Assembly: GCF_021462225.1 (NCBI RefSeq)
Contig: NC_061794.1
Span: 17,997,784-18,061,783 of the forward strand
Reading direction: 5' to 3'
From: Girardinichthys multiradiatus
Taxonomy: Eukaryota > Chordata > Actinopteri > Cyprinodontiformes > Goodeidae
Length of the DNA stretch: 64,000 nt
Below the pieces are notes generated by a model, which was not told the DNA's origin, did no database searches, and was given only the letters and a program-made list of their open reading frames with translations. Position numbers and translations under genes: made by a program. Positions 52,401 to 63,850 of the stretch are shown here, in pieces. Positions within the stretch are counted from its first letter, which is position 1; each line of letters starts with the position of its first letter.

Positions 52401-54284
52401 TATTGAAACTAATGAAGGGTAATAACTCCATTAAATTTCTTTTAGGGGTATGAAAGCGAAGGAGGACTGAATACACATGTAGGCCACACTTTATAGATTG
52501 TGCTTTCTAAAACAGTTTAATAACTATGTATTTTTCCTCCCACTACTGTTACTTTATAGTAGCCTCTCATCTAAAATCTTTATAAAATACATAGAAGTTT
52601 GTGATTGCAATGGGACTGAATGGCAAAAGGATAAAGGGGTGTGAATATTTTTGCAAGCACTGTAGATTTGTCAAAGAAAAAGAAAAAAAAACATGGTTCA
52701 GTTATACTTTAGGCTCATAATAATGCACTTCATTTTCTCAGTGCTCTAATTTTGCTACTTGGGTCTACTCAGATTTTAAATATTGCATAGGGTGGGTTAA
52801 ATTTTATTTTCAGTTAAACTTTTCGGTTTTCAGTCTGATAGGATTGATAGAGCTGAAAAAATAGGAAGTAGAAATCTCAAGCTTCCTCATTCTTGAGCAA
52901 GATGAGCAGAAATAAAACTTAAGGAAATCCCCTATTGTTTTTACAATACTGTTAAGTGATAAAAGATAGAGTCCTGGTAGAGTTATAAAAGCAATGAGGA
53001 ATATCTTCCTTCTAACATGTTCATACATTTCTGGCTTGCACTCTTTCATTCAGAATGCTAGTTCAGTATTAGAAGCTGTCTCTTTTTCTAACTGACTGAA
53101 TTTACTCCTGGTAAATCTGTCTTGGAAAGTCTGGATGTTTTGATAACCAGTTTACTTTACCATAAGAAACCCCCAATGAGACAGCTCTTAGGAAAAGAGG
53201 GATTATTTGTGTTCTAATCAAAGCATTGAAGGCCAAAAATGAATGAAAACTCACATTAAACCAAAACGTGTCCTCCAATCACCAGTAAGGGCCAAACTGA
53301 GACCTGTGATGGATGTCTTCAGGCCTATATCCTTGACAAACTCAACGACAGGCTCTGGAAGATCACACTTTTGTATAGTCACACTAAAACAGAACAGAAA
53401 GAAAATAAAAGTGTAATGTGTAATGTACTTTCAACTAATGTCAGCAGGTTGTATCAAAGAAAACATACCGCAGCTGACCTCAAAGGCTATGCTTTCTAAA
53501 CACTGACATTTATAAAACCAGTTGTAGACATACTTATGAATTGTTTCTCATTATAAACATGATCCTACCCTGATAGCGTGTAGTATACCCTTCCAATAAA
53601 GATGTCAACATCACCATTGATGTCAGGAAAGGTTATTTGCGTCAACTTCTCCTGAATCCATCCGGTCCCCACATGTTTCCCTGCAACAACAGTGCATAAC
53701 AGAGCTGGCTGTACTCTGAGAAAAGTAAGCTGGTACTCTGACTAGTTTCCCTTTCTCTGCTTAAGAAAAGCCTCCCACAGCATGATGCTGCCACCACCTT
53801 GTGTAAAAGTGGGGATGGGGTTTTCAGCTTGATGTACATTTCTAGTTGCTTACCACACATAGCATTTCGAGTTGAAGGTCGTCACGTGACAAATTTAAAG
53901 AGATATTTAATCATTGGGAAAAATTATTGGCTTTTCCCAAGAAAAGCAACACTTGTTTGGTTATAAAGGCAATGATTGTAATACATTCAATTGCTGGCAT
54001 TGTTTTCCAGTGTTTTAACTATAACAATGGTTATGTTAGATGCATAATGAAGCCTTGGAGCAGCTCTGACAGAAGCACACGTATCAAGTATACCACAACA
54101 TGCCTCCCTGGTCATTGTTTTATCCTGACTGGACTTGTAATTACAGGCATTTAAGTTATTTAAGACCACCATACATCACCTTACCATACTGGAGACCTTT
54201 GTTTGTTAGGATGACTTGTATTGCAGGGTTCTCTCCACAGGAGCACGACAGAAGCATAAAGACTACTATCACAGATGGAAGCAT
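46457..54284 (-). CDS. bpi: BPI/LBP family lipopolysaccharide-binding protein
   Basis: Fifteen exons (minus): 54284-54185, 53680-53569, 53383-53255, 51205-51050, 50954-50891, 50784-50724, 50630-50539, 50423-50247, 50134-50075, 47556-47389, 47202-47135, 47050-47008, 46936-46876, 46691-46615 and 46519-46457 (stop TAA). They sum to 1,431 nt, 476 residues; human BPI and LBP have 487 and 481. A signal peptide (MLPSVIVVFMLLSCSC) precedes ENPAIQVILTNKGLQYG, the conserved start of the N-terminal barrel. The cysteines in NINC (exon 4) and ICPEVED (exon 6) match the disulphide of BPI. The C-terminal barrel is seen from GEFYSIKTHKEPPF onward, and LPRMKHIQLVN is the typical end. Such proteins bind bacterial lipopolysaccharide in innate defence. 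Fish have one gene type equidistant from mammalian BPI and LBP, so the symbol could equally be lbp. Confidence 0.92.
47780..48250 (-). repeat. Tc1-like relic in BPI/LBP intron
   Basis: 'gctctggctacatgtttagg' near 47852 and 'cttccctgtccctgctcaag' near 47983 are minus-strand transposase segments. The right end 'aatacttttgtaaggcactg' (48228-48247) is a degraded terminus. The left end is missing. Confidence 0.62.
48350..49976 (+). mobile_element. Complete Tc1/mariner element with TA target duplication
   Basis: 1,627 bp bounded by TA at 48348-48349 and 49977-49978. The terminal inverted repeats are about 210 bp each. They begin cagtgtcttgcgaaagtact on the left and, on the complement of the right end, cagtgccttgaaagtactcg, and remain alike, by eye about 90%, down to 'gaaaagtggggcgtgcaata'. 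Between them lies a single uninterrupted transposase gene. The element sits in an intron of the BPI/LBP gene (between 47556 and 50075), on the opposite strand to that gene. It is by far the best-preserved transposon in the window. Confidence 0.95.
48741..49760 (+). CDS. Tc1-family transposase, uninterrupted
   Basis: 339 residues, the usual length of the family. The N-terminal paired helix-turn-helix includes DGFGYKKISQALNIPRSTVQ (about residues 20-39) and a second DNA-binding part around VHRTTISRTLHKSGLYGR (97-114). A basic TRRRLIRD (67-74) is a plausible nuclear signal. The DD34E catalytic residues are all present: D152 in VLWSDETKIELFG, D243 in FQQDNDPKH and E278 in SPDLNPIENLW, with 34 residues between the last two. 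The glycine-rich HGGGSIMVW lies at 186-194. The start ATG follows GAGAGCATC, the typical context. No stop or frameshift is seen. It cuts and pastes its element into TA sites. Whether it is active, and whether every key residue is intact, cannot be told by eye. Confidence 0.95.
   Translation: MKTKEHTRQVRDTVVEKFKDGFGYKKISQALNIPRSTVQAIILKWKEYQTTANLPRPSHSSKLSSGTRRRLIRDAAKRPMITLDELQRSTAEVGESVHRTTISRTLHKSGLYGRVSRRKPFLKDIHKKSHLKFATSHLGDTPNMWKKVLWSDETKIELFGHNAKRYVWRKSNTAQHPEHTIPTVKHGGGSIMVWACFSSAGTGKMVKVDGKMDGAKYRTILEENLLESARDLRLGQRFIFQQDNDPKHKTKSTMEWFTNKRIQVLEWPSQSPDLNPIENLWKELKTAVHERSPSNLTGLQLFCKEEWAIISVSRCAKLIETNPKRLAAVIAAKDGATQY
51300..52665 (-). repeat. Tc1-like relic with nested SINE, BPI/LBP intron
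   Basis: The right end 'gaatatttttgcaagcactg' near 52645 is a terminus of the common family. 'ggtctcatctgaccagagca' near 51800 and 'cttccctgtttctgctgaaa' near 51698 are minus-strand transposase segments in the expected order. It is interrupted at about 52060-52295 by an inverted SINE. Confidence 0.68.
52060..52295 (-). repeat. SINE, inverted copy of the 27235 type
   Basis: On the minus strand it matches the body of the element at 27235-27600 ('catgttctccctgtgcatgc', 'ctaaattacacttaggtatg', 'tgtgatggactgccaagctg'). It is truncated at its 5' (right) end, so the promoter boxes are not clear. Confidence 0.62.
53700..53885 (-). repeat. Tc1-like relic in BPI/LBP intron 1
   Basis: 'ccacagcatgatgctgccac' near 53775 complements the HGGGSIML-type stretch of a Tc1-like transposase. 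'cttaccacacatagcatttc' near 53851 complements the VWR region that precedes it. No termini were found. Confidence 0.55.
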
Positions 54285-55530
54285 TTTTTTCTGGGCCTTC
54301 CTTACCTGTAAAATGACTAAATGGAATGAGTTTGAACAATATCTTGAGCCTTTATAACATGTTTCAAAGTTTCTAAAAATCAAAAATGGCATTGATTCCA
54401 TACCTGAAATAAGGAACAAATGGCAGATGAAGTTGCAAAGAAGCTCTTGAAGAAGGAGTTTGAGCTATAAGAGAACGCTCTGTGTCCTCAGCATGTCAGT
54501 GGCTAATGATAAGCATACAAATGCATCTTCTACTTCCGTAATGTACTGATGAGAAGTGAAACTGACTGACATCTGGTAATAGCAGCGAGATAGTTGCCTG
54601 TGAAGGTATGAGGAAGTGAAAGCAGTACAGTTCCTCTGTGTTGCTTCTCAACTAAAGGGTGCAGTTAATTTCACTAAAGGATTCCCACTGTTTAAGGCTT
54701 AAGTTATAAACAAACTGAGAAATTCAATTTAAATAGTTGTTTGACCTAAAGTGTCTGTAGTATAAAGGGTCGAGGCTGGCGAAGTGTACGTTTAATTAAA
54801 TGTATAGAATTCATCGGAAGAGAAGACACTAACACTTCAAGTCATGAGGAAGTGTAACTAACCTTTCAAAGAGAAAGTTCAAAACTGTATTGAAAAAAAT
54901 ACAAATGACTGAGCAAACAAAAATTAATCATCAGCCATAAAATATTTGATTTATTTTTCTCTTAATTCAACAAATACTCTTTATCTCACACACCACGATC
55001 AGTTCCATTAAATCACAATGAACATGTTCAATAGGAACAGAATATTAGCAGACACACATTTTTTTTTAAATATAACACAATTAGGACCCACTTCCCTTGA
55101 ATTCACTCCATCCAGAATGACACTTGAAAACACAGAGGAAACAAACAAGGACTTCAACTGGCATAAGAATATTAAAAAAAGAAACTACAACTCCCAACAG
55201 AAACGTATTCACTCTGTTCAGACCACTACACAGAAGATATTCATGGTTTATAGAGCCCCATCTGATCTGATGGGTGCCTGTTGTTTTCTCTGATTATTAA
55301 TACCTATAGCAGCTCAAAACCAACAATAACATATTGACTTCATTGTTTTCCATATATTTCATTCCTCGGATATAAACACGTACACACTTACTGACATTTT
55401 CACTGAATCTTTGCATAAAGATTGACACATGGACAGAGTTTTTAATGCCCTCTTCTGGTGCTGAGGTTGTGTCCCCTCTGTCAGCTGAATAAAACACCTC
55501 TTCTGGAATGAGTAAACTACTTTACACTAC
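54285..55530. other. BPI/LBP upstream region, no gene seen
   Basis: Contains the presumed 5' untranslated part and promoter of the BPI/LBP gene, which is transcribed leftward. No TATA box could be assigned with confidence. The open frames have no recognisable product. Confidence 0.4.
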
Positions 55531-55534
55531 ACTG

Positions 55535-57035
55535 ATTAGGAATAACATTATGACCACCTGACTAAAGGTGTCTTAGAGGCCCATGCCCCTGACCCATGAT
55601 TATGAACTGTATCTGGCACCCAGATGTTAACACCTGATCCATTTAGTTGCAAAGTGGGGACTCCATGTTTTGGACTTGTTTGTCCAGAACATCACACAGA
55701 TGCTGGACTGGATTTAGATAGGCAGGATTTGGAGGCCATGTCAATGACTCTATCTTGTTGTGCTCCTGAAACCATTCCTAAACCAGTTTTACTTTGTGGC
55801 AGTTCCACAGAGACCAAAGCCATCAGAGAAAAGCACTTCCATGAAAGGATGTTAAAAGTCATCAGCAATGCTTAGGTAGGTGACATGTGTCAAAGCAACA
55901 ACTTCCAGCACACTGATCTTTGCTTCAAACAGATAGTTCTCAAAAAGGAAGTGCAGTGAAGAAAATGTCAATAAGCTTCCCAGGAGAAACTAAAGCAGGT
56001 GACAATGAACTGAGAAAAGCTGCTGGTGGCTCCATAAGCTCTGTTCTGTTTACCTCTGATGTCAAAATTGGGGTTTTGAGAAAAAACAACAAACCCAATT
56101 TAACTGTGTTCTAGTTGCAAATTAGAAAAGTAGTAGGATTTGCCATTTGTTCTTATTGGGCAACCTAATTGCTGGCTATTACTTATACAGGCTGAGAACA
56201 ATGTATGTCCCTTCATGACAAGCATTAAATCCCCAAAGCCAAATGTTAACAAAAGCTAGTATATTTATTTATGTGTGTGAAAGATTTTATTGCACACAGG
56301 CTAACAAAGGTGCAAATAGAATATTTATTATTGCTTCTGATCTGTTTGAAACACGTGACAGCGATATTGGATTTTGGGGTCAGGGTTGGTAGGAAACCTC
56401 AATGTTTCTTGGAGTATTTTGTTTGTGACAAACACAACAAAATGGAAAAAGTCAACTTTCTTCTGCTGTACTGCTGTGTTAAAATCTTTTAACAATAAAG
56501 TGGTACTTGGAGAGCTGAATATCTATAAGAAATGTGTCCTGTAAAAAGCAGATAACCTAGTCACCCTATTTTCAGCAGCAACCAGGCTGCACCTACTCAA
56601 CACACAGGGGAATCAAATCCTATTGACTGCAAATAAATAAAGGCAGCAGAAAATAGGTTGATGGCACAACTGACATATAAGTTATATCTTTTTATCTAGT
56701 GCTTATGCTGTCCCCTTTCTAATGCAGCCTCTGGGCAACTGCCCATATGAGCGATATCAAAAACCGCCACTGCTAACCACAGCAGGCTGGAAACTCCCTA
56801 CATGAGCTACAGTTTTGGAAAGTTCTGACCCAGTCGTCTAACCTTCACAAATTGGTCCATATCAAACTGCTCAAATCCTTATGCTTGCTCATTTTGTTTG
56901 CTTCTAACATTACCTTTGAGGACAAAATGTTCACTTGCTGCAGAATATATCCCACCCACACGCAGGTACTATAATGATGGGATCATCAGTGTTTTTCACC
57001 TTACTTATCAGTGGTCATAATGTTGTGCCTGATCT
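55535..57035 (-). repeat. Tc1/mariner-type relic, second family
   Basis: The ends are inverted: 'cattatgaccacctgactaa' near 55548 and 'tcagtggtcataatgttgtg' near 57009. Between 55620 and 55870 the segments 'cacacagatgctggactgga' and 'gaggccatgtcaatgactct' are minus-strand remnants of the DLNPIE/W region. The right two thirds are no longer recognisable and may include another insertion. Confidence 0.6.
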
Positions 57036-57152
57036 GTGAAAAGTTCATTATTGCACGTTATCACAAAGGCAAAAATAAAAAGATATACATTTCACACAAA
57101 TTATTTTCCTTTTCACATCAGATGGTCAATATGTTTTGTGAGGTTGTTGCTC

Positions 57153-60100
57153 TCAGTCGTGGATGTTGTACCTGAATGCCTCTATGAGCCCTTCAATGGA
57201 GTGGATCAAGCCCGATATGGCGCATATGCCCCCAATAACAAAAATGGAAACATCGAAGAAGACATGGTGCCACAGAAGATTTCTCCACTGGAGCTTCAGG
57301 TGGAACAGGCTTGGTAAGAGGAAGCACAGGCCTGCGCCTGTCAGGCTTCCAGTTAGACCCATTAGCAGGGCGAAATGGGGGACAAAGACGGCCATGAGCA
57401 GGGTAAAGACCACCAGGCCTACTCTTAAGCCAAGACCCCAGGTTTTTAACTGCCCACCAGGGCCGTAGCAGTCAGGAAAGAGGGCCCTGCCACCGTCCTG
57501 GAACAGTGATTTTTCTAGAACTTCTACAGCTGCAAAGAATGGCAGAGGGTAGGACAGGAGCGCCTTGGAGACAAGAAAGAGGTTCACCACAGCCCGGATA
57601 GTTGAGGGCAAGTTATCCGTGATCACCTCTTTGGTGGTGTCTGCCCAGGTCAGGTAGGCCACCAGGGCGAAGAGGCCCTTGAGGACACAGGCCGTGATGT
57701 GGGTCCAGTCCATCATGCAGTGGAACTCGCTGGGCTTCTGCATGTTTCCCTCCAGGGAGGGAAGAAAGATCTGTGAGGTGTAGCTGAACACAATGATGCC
57801 GATGGAAATGGGGAATTTCTTCACGTCGATGTAGAACTTGACCTTCTCCCACGCCCACTCGCGCGCCCTGGAGAGACAGTAGGCAATCACGAGGATGTTG
57901 ATGACGAAGTGCGCCAGCGTGCACAGGAGGCTGAACTTGGAGACCGCCTTGAGGTTCTTCAGGAACGCGCAGGGCAGCAGCGCGGCCGTGGCCAGCACCG
58001 ACCAGGCCTTCTGTGACACGGGGAAGCTAGGGAAGCTGTTGTACATCAGGTTGCCGCTGACCACCACGTACAGGATGCACGTCATGACCAGCTCGATGAT
58101 CTGGGCCACGTTCACCACGTGGCCGCCCAGCGCGGGGAAGCGGGGAGCGCAGCAGGCGTTGGCGATGTCCACGTACGAGTCTCTGACGCGCACCTTGATG
58201 CCGTCCTCGTTCTCCTCGTACAAGCACGCGATGAGGATTTTGCCCGTGTAGCAGCACACTACTGCCGCGAAGATTATGAGGAAGAGGCCGAGGTATCCAC
58301 CGTGGAGGATGGCGTACGGCAGGCCGAGGACGAACATGCCCTGCGGACAGAGAAGCGCAGCTCAGTGATAATAGGCGAGGCCCACATCGCAGTGACAGGC
58401 CGACGAGTCATGCATGCAGCGGCTTACTCACTCTGCTCCCATCTTACTTCAGAATAAAAATGCAAACTGTGACTGCCAGTATATTTCCACAACCCAGCTG
58501 GTTAGTGTGTCTGCATCAAATCGCAGTACTCAAGACAATTAAAACGTTACATTTCTTTGATAGCAATTGTAATTTGACGAAGAGCCTGATAAGCGCCTTA
58601 TGGCAATCGATGTCAACCAGACCCTGCCTGAAGCTCCACTGATAAAAAGATTTGAATAAATAAACCGTGAGGGCCGCTCACTGCAGTGGATTCACTCACA
58701 AAGCAGGAATACAGCGTGAAATTGTCTGCATTTAATTATGACAAAAATCCACCCCCACCTGATACTGTTTTCCTGCTACAACACCAGCACGATTTAGCCC
58801 AATCTTAAATTCCCAACTGTCCGAAAAAAATTCAAATGTAAAAATGTTAAATCAAGGTGACTTTTTTGTCCCGTAGCAGCAGGCCTCATGTAGCACATGC
58901 AGAGCCGATCCTAGAGCGTATGGGGTCCTAAACAGATGTTTATGTGGGGGGCATTCCAGGTATCATTAATAAACACAACTAAAATTTCGTTTTATCATCC
59001 ACTTTGATGCTTTTATGCATTATGCATCTAACAAAATCAATATTATGGAAAGTATACCAGCCAGACTACATAACACATTTATTGACTTTACAACCAAATG
59101 TTTATTCACTGTTGAAAATGTGGACTTTATTAAATTTTCCAACAGTGGCGTATGGCAGAAATTCATCACAAAAAATACAATGGCATTGGATGTTTCAGTG
59201 TTTTATTTCAGTTAATAGTCTTTTTTTTATTTGTTGTTAGTTATCAGAAAAAAAGTATATCTGTACATTTAGCTGTACATTTGTTTACAAAAACCTAAAA
59301 GCAATGACAAGACTGCAAATCTAATTACAATCTTGAAGTAAAAAATGTAAAATAAAAATAAAATAAAAGACAATGCAAATTTAAAACATACTATGGTATT
59401 TTTATTAAAGCCTTTTTTTTTTTTTACTGTAAATGAATATGTAATTTAAACAGAATAACAATCTTAGTTATATGGAAAATAATATTTTCTGTTCATGTTA
59501 CCTTAATTTTGTATTTTTGAATGTATTGTCAACTAATAAAGACTGTTAAAACTAAAGCACTATATTATTTCTATTTTTAGTTCTTTTAGAATGCATCTTG
59601 ATCTTCTTGTTTTAATAATAATACCCCAACTAATTTAATAGAAATCCAGTCATTTATTCTTGATGGAATTTTACATACTGTTCCTCATTGCAGTTTAGGC
59701 AAATGTCAACTGAACCCCTACTCAGCAAAATCATTTAGTCAGAGAAACTCTGCTGAAGTTAATTTACATGTAACATTTTAGATACCAAGAACATGAGTTT
59801 TTTTTTGCGTCATTACCGCAGTATAACTCATATAAAAGATTTTAATTCTTCACCTGACTTGTGTGTTAATGCCCTTGCCTTGTTAATATGAGAACCCTTA
59901 GCAGTTGTCTACTTCGCTTTGACTTGGGCCAACTCTGAGCACATGCAATGTCCCCTCTCACACATGGGTGATAAAAGTACCTGAATGGCATTGGTGACGT
60001 TCCATCCAGCTTCCCATGACGTGATTTTAGGTTTGTCCTCCTCTAGAGAGCCGGCGCTTTTCAGGGTCGACTGCCTCTGGCCGGTACCATCCCTCTGGTA

Positions 60101-60364
60101 GCGGGTGTCCCCTTCCAATTCTCCCTCTCCCTCCATGTCTCCTCCTTCATCCTCTTCCCCCCGAAGGGCATCCATCTGCATCCCTTGTCTGTAGTCATAG
60201 TCCAGGTCGTCGCATTCGGCGAAGCCCAGACCCTCTTCATCCGTTGCGGCCTGGAAGCCCAGCCGAGCGAACACCCCGCTGACCTTGGCCTGGGATTTGT
60301 GGGACACTGTATGGGCCGCATTTGTCAGTTTGTTGGTGATCTTGTGTCGTATTAGATGAGCCAT
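57153..60364 (-). CDS. slc32a1: Vesicular inhibitory amino acid transporter (VGAT/VIAAT)
   Basis: Two exons, 60364-59981 and 58340-57153, phase 0, 523 residues (rat protein 525). It loads GABA and glycine into synaptic vesicles using the proton gradient. The cytosolic N-terminus carries [21 protein letters not shown] and a stretch rich in D, E and G. The amino-acid transporter domain begins at [18 protein letters not shown], with the intron right after NAIQ, as in mammals. The rest is nearly identical to rat [58 protein letters not shown] and the end [13 protein letters not shown]. About nine membrane helices are expected. Exon 2 is GC-rich, unlike its flanks. The start ATG matches the family start ([12 protein letters not shown] against MATLLRSKLSN). 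Confidence 0.97.
58341..59980 (-). other. slc32a1 intron 1, no feature seen
   Basis: A 1.64 kb intron. The middle (59000-59850) is strongly AT-rich with long A and T runs. No transposon termini, small RNA gene or extra exon was recognised. Confidence 0.5.
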
Positions 60365-61080
60365 TTTTATCCAAGATAAATTTGTTCTTCACTTCAAAAA
60401 ATCTTTCAGATTAGCCCACCAAAAGCACATGCAGATGGTTTGATTGATTTTTTTTTTTGTTCCTACATAAAAAACATGCCTGTTGGCCTTTGAATTTCGT
60501 CGCAGTTGCCGTTCCCTCCAAACCGTTAGAAATCCTCATCCGCTTTTCTTGGCTTGTCCATCCACGTTACTCCATAAGAAAACACCTTCCCTCATAAAGG
60601 AAGAATACACGAATAAATAACTAAACACGCCTCCTGGACGACCGTTAAAATCTCGATTTTAGCACTATTTTCTTTCAGTTTAGAATCCAGTGTGTGATGC
60701 TGGAATCAGAGAGATGCTGGAGTCTCAGCATCAGCACCGGAGAGAGAAAGAGGGGGGCGCGAGGAGCGTGTACGTGTCCGCACAGAGTGGCACAGCCCTC
60801 GCGCTCCCGAGTCGCGCGGGTGGTAGAGAGAGACGCTTATTCCCTCGGCGAGAGTTTAACGACAGAGTGATCACGACATAAAAAATAATTAAATAAAAAC
60901 GATCCGGCCTGTTAGAGGCATGCATGAATAAAAACACCAAACATCTCACCTGCTTCCATGCTGCGATCTGGTGGAATGGCAGAGACACCTGCCACCAAAA
61001 ATGACCGGGTGACTTGTTTCTAAAAATGTAAATCAACAAAAAAGGGGGGGAAAAAAACAGGGAAAAAATATTTCAGATTA

Positions 61081-61220
61081 TTTTATTGCCCTGTGATGGA
61101 CTGGCGACCTGTCCAGGTGTACCCCGCCTCCTGCCCATAGACTGCTGGAGATAGGCACCAGCTCCCCCGCGACCCACTATGGAATAAGCGGTAGAAAATG
61201 ACTGACTGACTGACTGATTA
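61081..61220 (+). repeat. SINE 3' fragment
   Basis: 'gccctgtgatggactggcga' through 'ggtagaaaatgactgactga' is a near-identical match to the 3' part of the element at 27235-27600. It lacks the tRNA-like head. It lies upstream of slc32a1. Confidence 0.75.
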
Positions 61221-62973
61221 TTTTATTAGAAAAAAAGACAAAAGAGCGTTTCACTCTCATCTCTTTTGTTTGTTTAAATAAAAACAATCATTCCTGTTTC
61301 TTCCTTAGCTGTAGTTTAAAATGTGAAACCAATTTAAAATTTGTGAAATGAAGCATGCACCATCTGAGAGCCCGTACGGCCATACACGGGCCGAAATAGT
61401 TGGCTTGTCCGAACAGGTAACATTTGGTGCAGGAAAAAAAAATCTCAAAGACGCAGCATTTTTGGCAGGAAAGGCATATGTTTCCAAATTTTCAAATTAC
61501 AAAAGAAAACAAAATGTAGCCTATTTCCTACTTTTGTGTCTGAAACATTCGAAACATGGACCCCGAGCAACCTGGCGTTATATACATGTGACTGTACTGG
61601 ATTATAATTACGATCGAGGACTGCATGTAATTGCATCCGAATCTCTCTATATGACTGCACTGGCATGAAGGTGATTAATTTGATTATATATTTCAATATA
61701 TTTGTATATAAATTGTACCTGTTTGCCTTATAGTATATTTGGAATTGTTTTACCGCACACATTTGTCCAAATTTATGCAATTTTATTATTACTATTGTCT
61801 TCCTGCCTTTCGAATTTTCTGCTCATTAACAGTCCAGATGCGCACACTCCTCAGGGTCTGAGAGGGATGCAACTCGTAGCTGACATGATGCGGAGCTTCA
61901 TCAGCACCACGGAGAGCTCCTCCAACAAAACCAAGATCCGACTCCTTTGTCTTTTAACGCCCTTAAACCACTTTTTCATTGTGCTTTTATTTAATTTTAG
62001 AATTGTGTATAATTTGTGTGGACTGTATTCTGAATGTACATATAGACAAAAATAAAATCAGAAAGGAATACCGCTGTTTCTCCTCCACCTCAGTTCTAAT
62101 CCCTGCAAATAGGAAGCACGTCGTCTTTGCCTCCCTAATCTGCTGTGACAGGGCTGAGCAAAAACCGTCATCCAGTCTTTGCAGTCGGGTTGCAGTAATG
62201 TACCCTGCTGTGGCAGGGAACCTGGAAAAACAAGGGCCTGCCTTTAAGTCGCAATTTCAAAAATGAAAAACACGGGAAAGTTTTATAAATTAACAAAATC
62301 ATGTTTATGACTGAGCCTTTGTTCTAGCTAAGAATTGTTTTGACACCAAGAGAATGGCATAAAACGTGAGCCAGTGCAGCAGGAGAAACACTGTGAGACA
62401 AAAACATCCACCATGGAGGAGAGGTCTAAATTTAGCAATCGGCCGGAGGACAGAGAAAGTTCCGCGTATTTTCATGCTTGACTTGGGCTGATCTGGCAGC
62501 TGCTGTTTGCGCTCATGTTTGTTAGTTTGTGTGGGGCATCCGTTTGTTTAAGGGTATGAGCGTGCTTGGGTGCGTGCGTGGGACGGCGGAGGAACCAGGG
62601 AGAGTCCTCGAGGCTTTACTTCCTCCCCCCATGACACGCAGAGTCCCCGGGCCCACGCCGCGTGGGACAGAAAATGTCACACAAATGCAAGCACGCAGAA
62701 AGACCAAAACCATGCAGCTCAACCATCATTACAAGCACATCATTCTACAAGGAAATGAAACATATAAAATACAAATTAATCGGATATTTATGAAAATCGA
62801 GCCTTAATGTAAAAAAAAAAACAAAAAAAAAACACGTCTTTGAAATATTTTCAGTTTTTTATGACAAAGGACTTTAAGACTAGTTTGGTGATTGAGGCTA
62901 CAAACAGAAAGATTAATTCAGACTCCGTGTGTGCAAAGGCGTCCTCAATGTGTGTGCGTTTTAAGTGTGCATG

Positions 62974-63011
<38 letters not shown>

Positions 63012-63850
63012 AGTGTGTGTAGGTCTACAATGTGCAGAGGCTTACAGCCTCCACTGACAGCCATGCAGCGCTGACTGGGAGCAATAATCTCTGATAGTTG
63101 CCATGGCCACTATAATTGGACTGAATGCGTGTGCACGTTCAGATTTAGGGAAGAAAATTAGATTTTCACATCACAGGCCTTTTTTTTAAAATGAGGAACC
63201 TTTCTGTAAAAGTAAAAAGGAGAGATAGACATTTAAGTCAGGCTTAATTTTTTTTATTTTTTGCTCAATTTAATTTTTAAGGCTTGCTGCTTAAAGGAAA
63301 GCTTGAGAAAACCAACTGAGACCATAAACGTCTGAGTGAGAGGATTACTTTGGGAATAAATAAAATAAAAATTAGAACAATAGGCAGGGGCTGAGGATAT
63401 GGGTCCTTGGGATAGAGTCGGTTTTGGTGCTCTTCCCACATCTGCTTTTGTGGATGAAAATTGCAATAAATTGATATCTGGGTGCACATAAACATGAAAA
63501 TAGAGTTTAGTTACAAAATAATCTTTGTGCATGTCCTTGTTTAAAAGCTTCTCATAAACATGGCATCACTTTATAGAACTTTATTCAATGTCAAAGAAAT
63601 TATAGTTACTACCCAAGTCCTATATGTGGAGATATAAAGGACACAATGAAATACATGAAAATCAAATCAGGAGATGCGAAGCGGGCAGCTGAAGCTTGCT
63701 GTTCAAGGTGGAGCTATAGCATTATTGATTTAAAAAAATTTGCTTATCAGTTCTTAACACAAAAATCCAACAACTAAAATGCAACGGTTAACATTAAAAG
63801 GTTGTCTGTGAAATTAGAAACTACAATGTTTGTGAGTCATCCTTTCTTTA
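61221..63850. other. Upstream region of slc32a1, no gene supported
   Basis: No exon set could be assembled. A compact GC-richer open stretch near 61822-61945 (plus strand, LVADMMRSFISTTESSSNK) looks coding-like and follows an acceptor-like tttctgctcattaacag. I cannot assign it or find its partner exons. A (GT)n microsatellite lies at about 62965-63020. Confidence 0.35.
62965..63020. repeat. (GT)n microsatellite
   Basis: A run of about 22 GT/TG dinucleotides with single interruptions on both sides. Nothing else in the surroundings suggests function. Confidence 0.9.

Noticed and set aside
57613..58257. Long open frames on both strands inside slc32a1 exon 2
   Set aside because: They are shadows of the GC-rich slc32a1 reading frame; the translations are arginine, histidine and glycine rich with no family pattern, while the slc32a1 frame is unmistakable.
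62529..62807. 92- and 62-codon open frames upstream of slc32a1
   Set aside because: Overlapping frames in a locally GC-rich patch, no family resemblance and no splice context.
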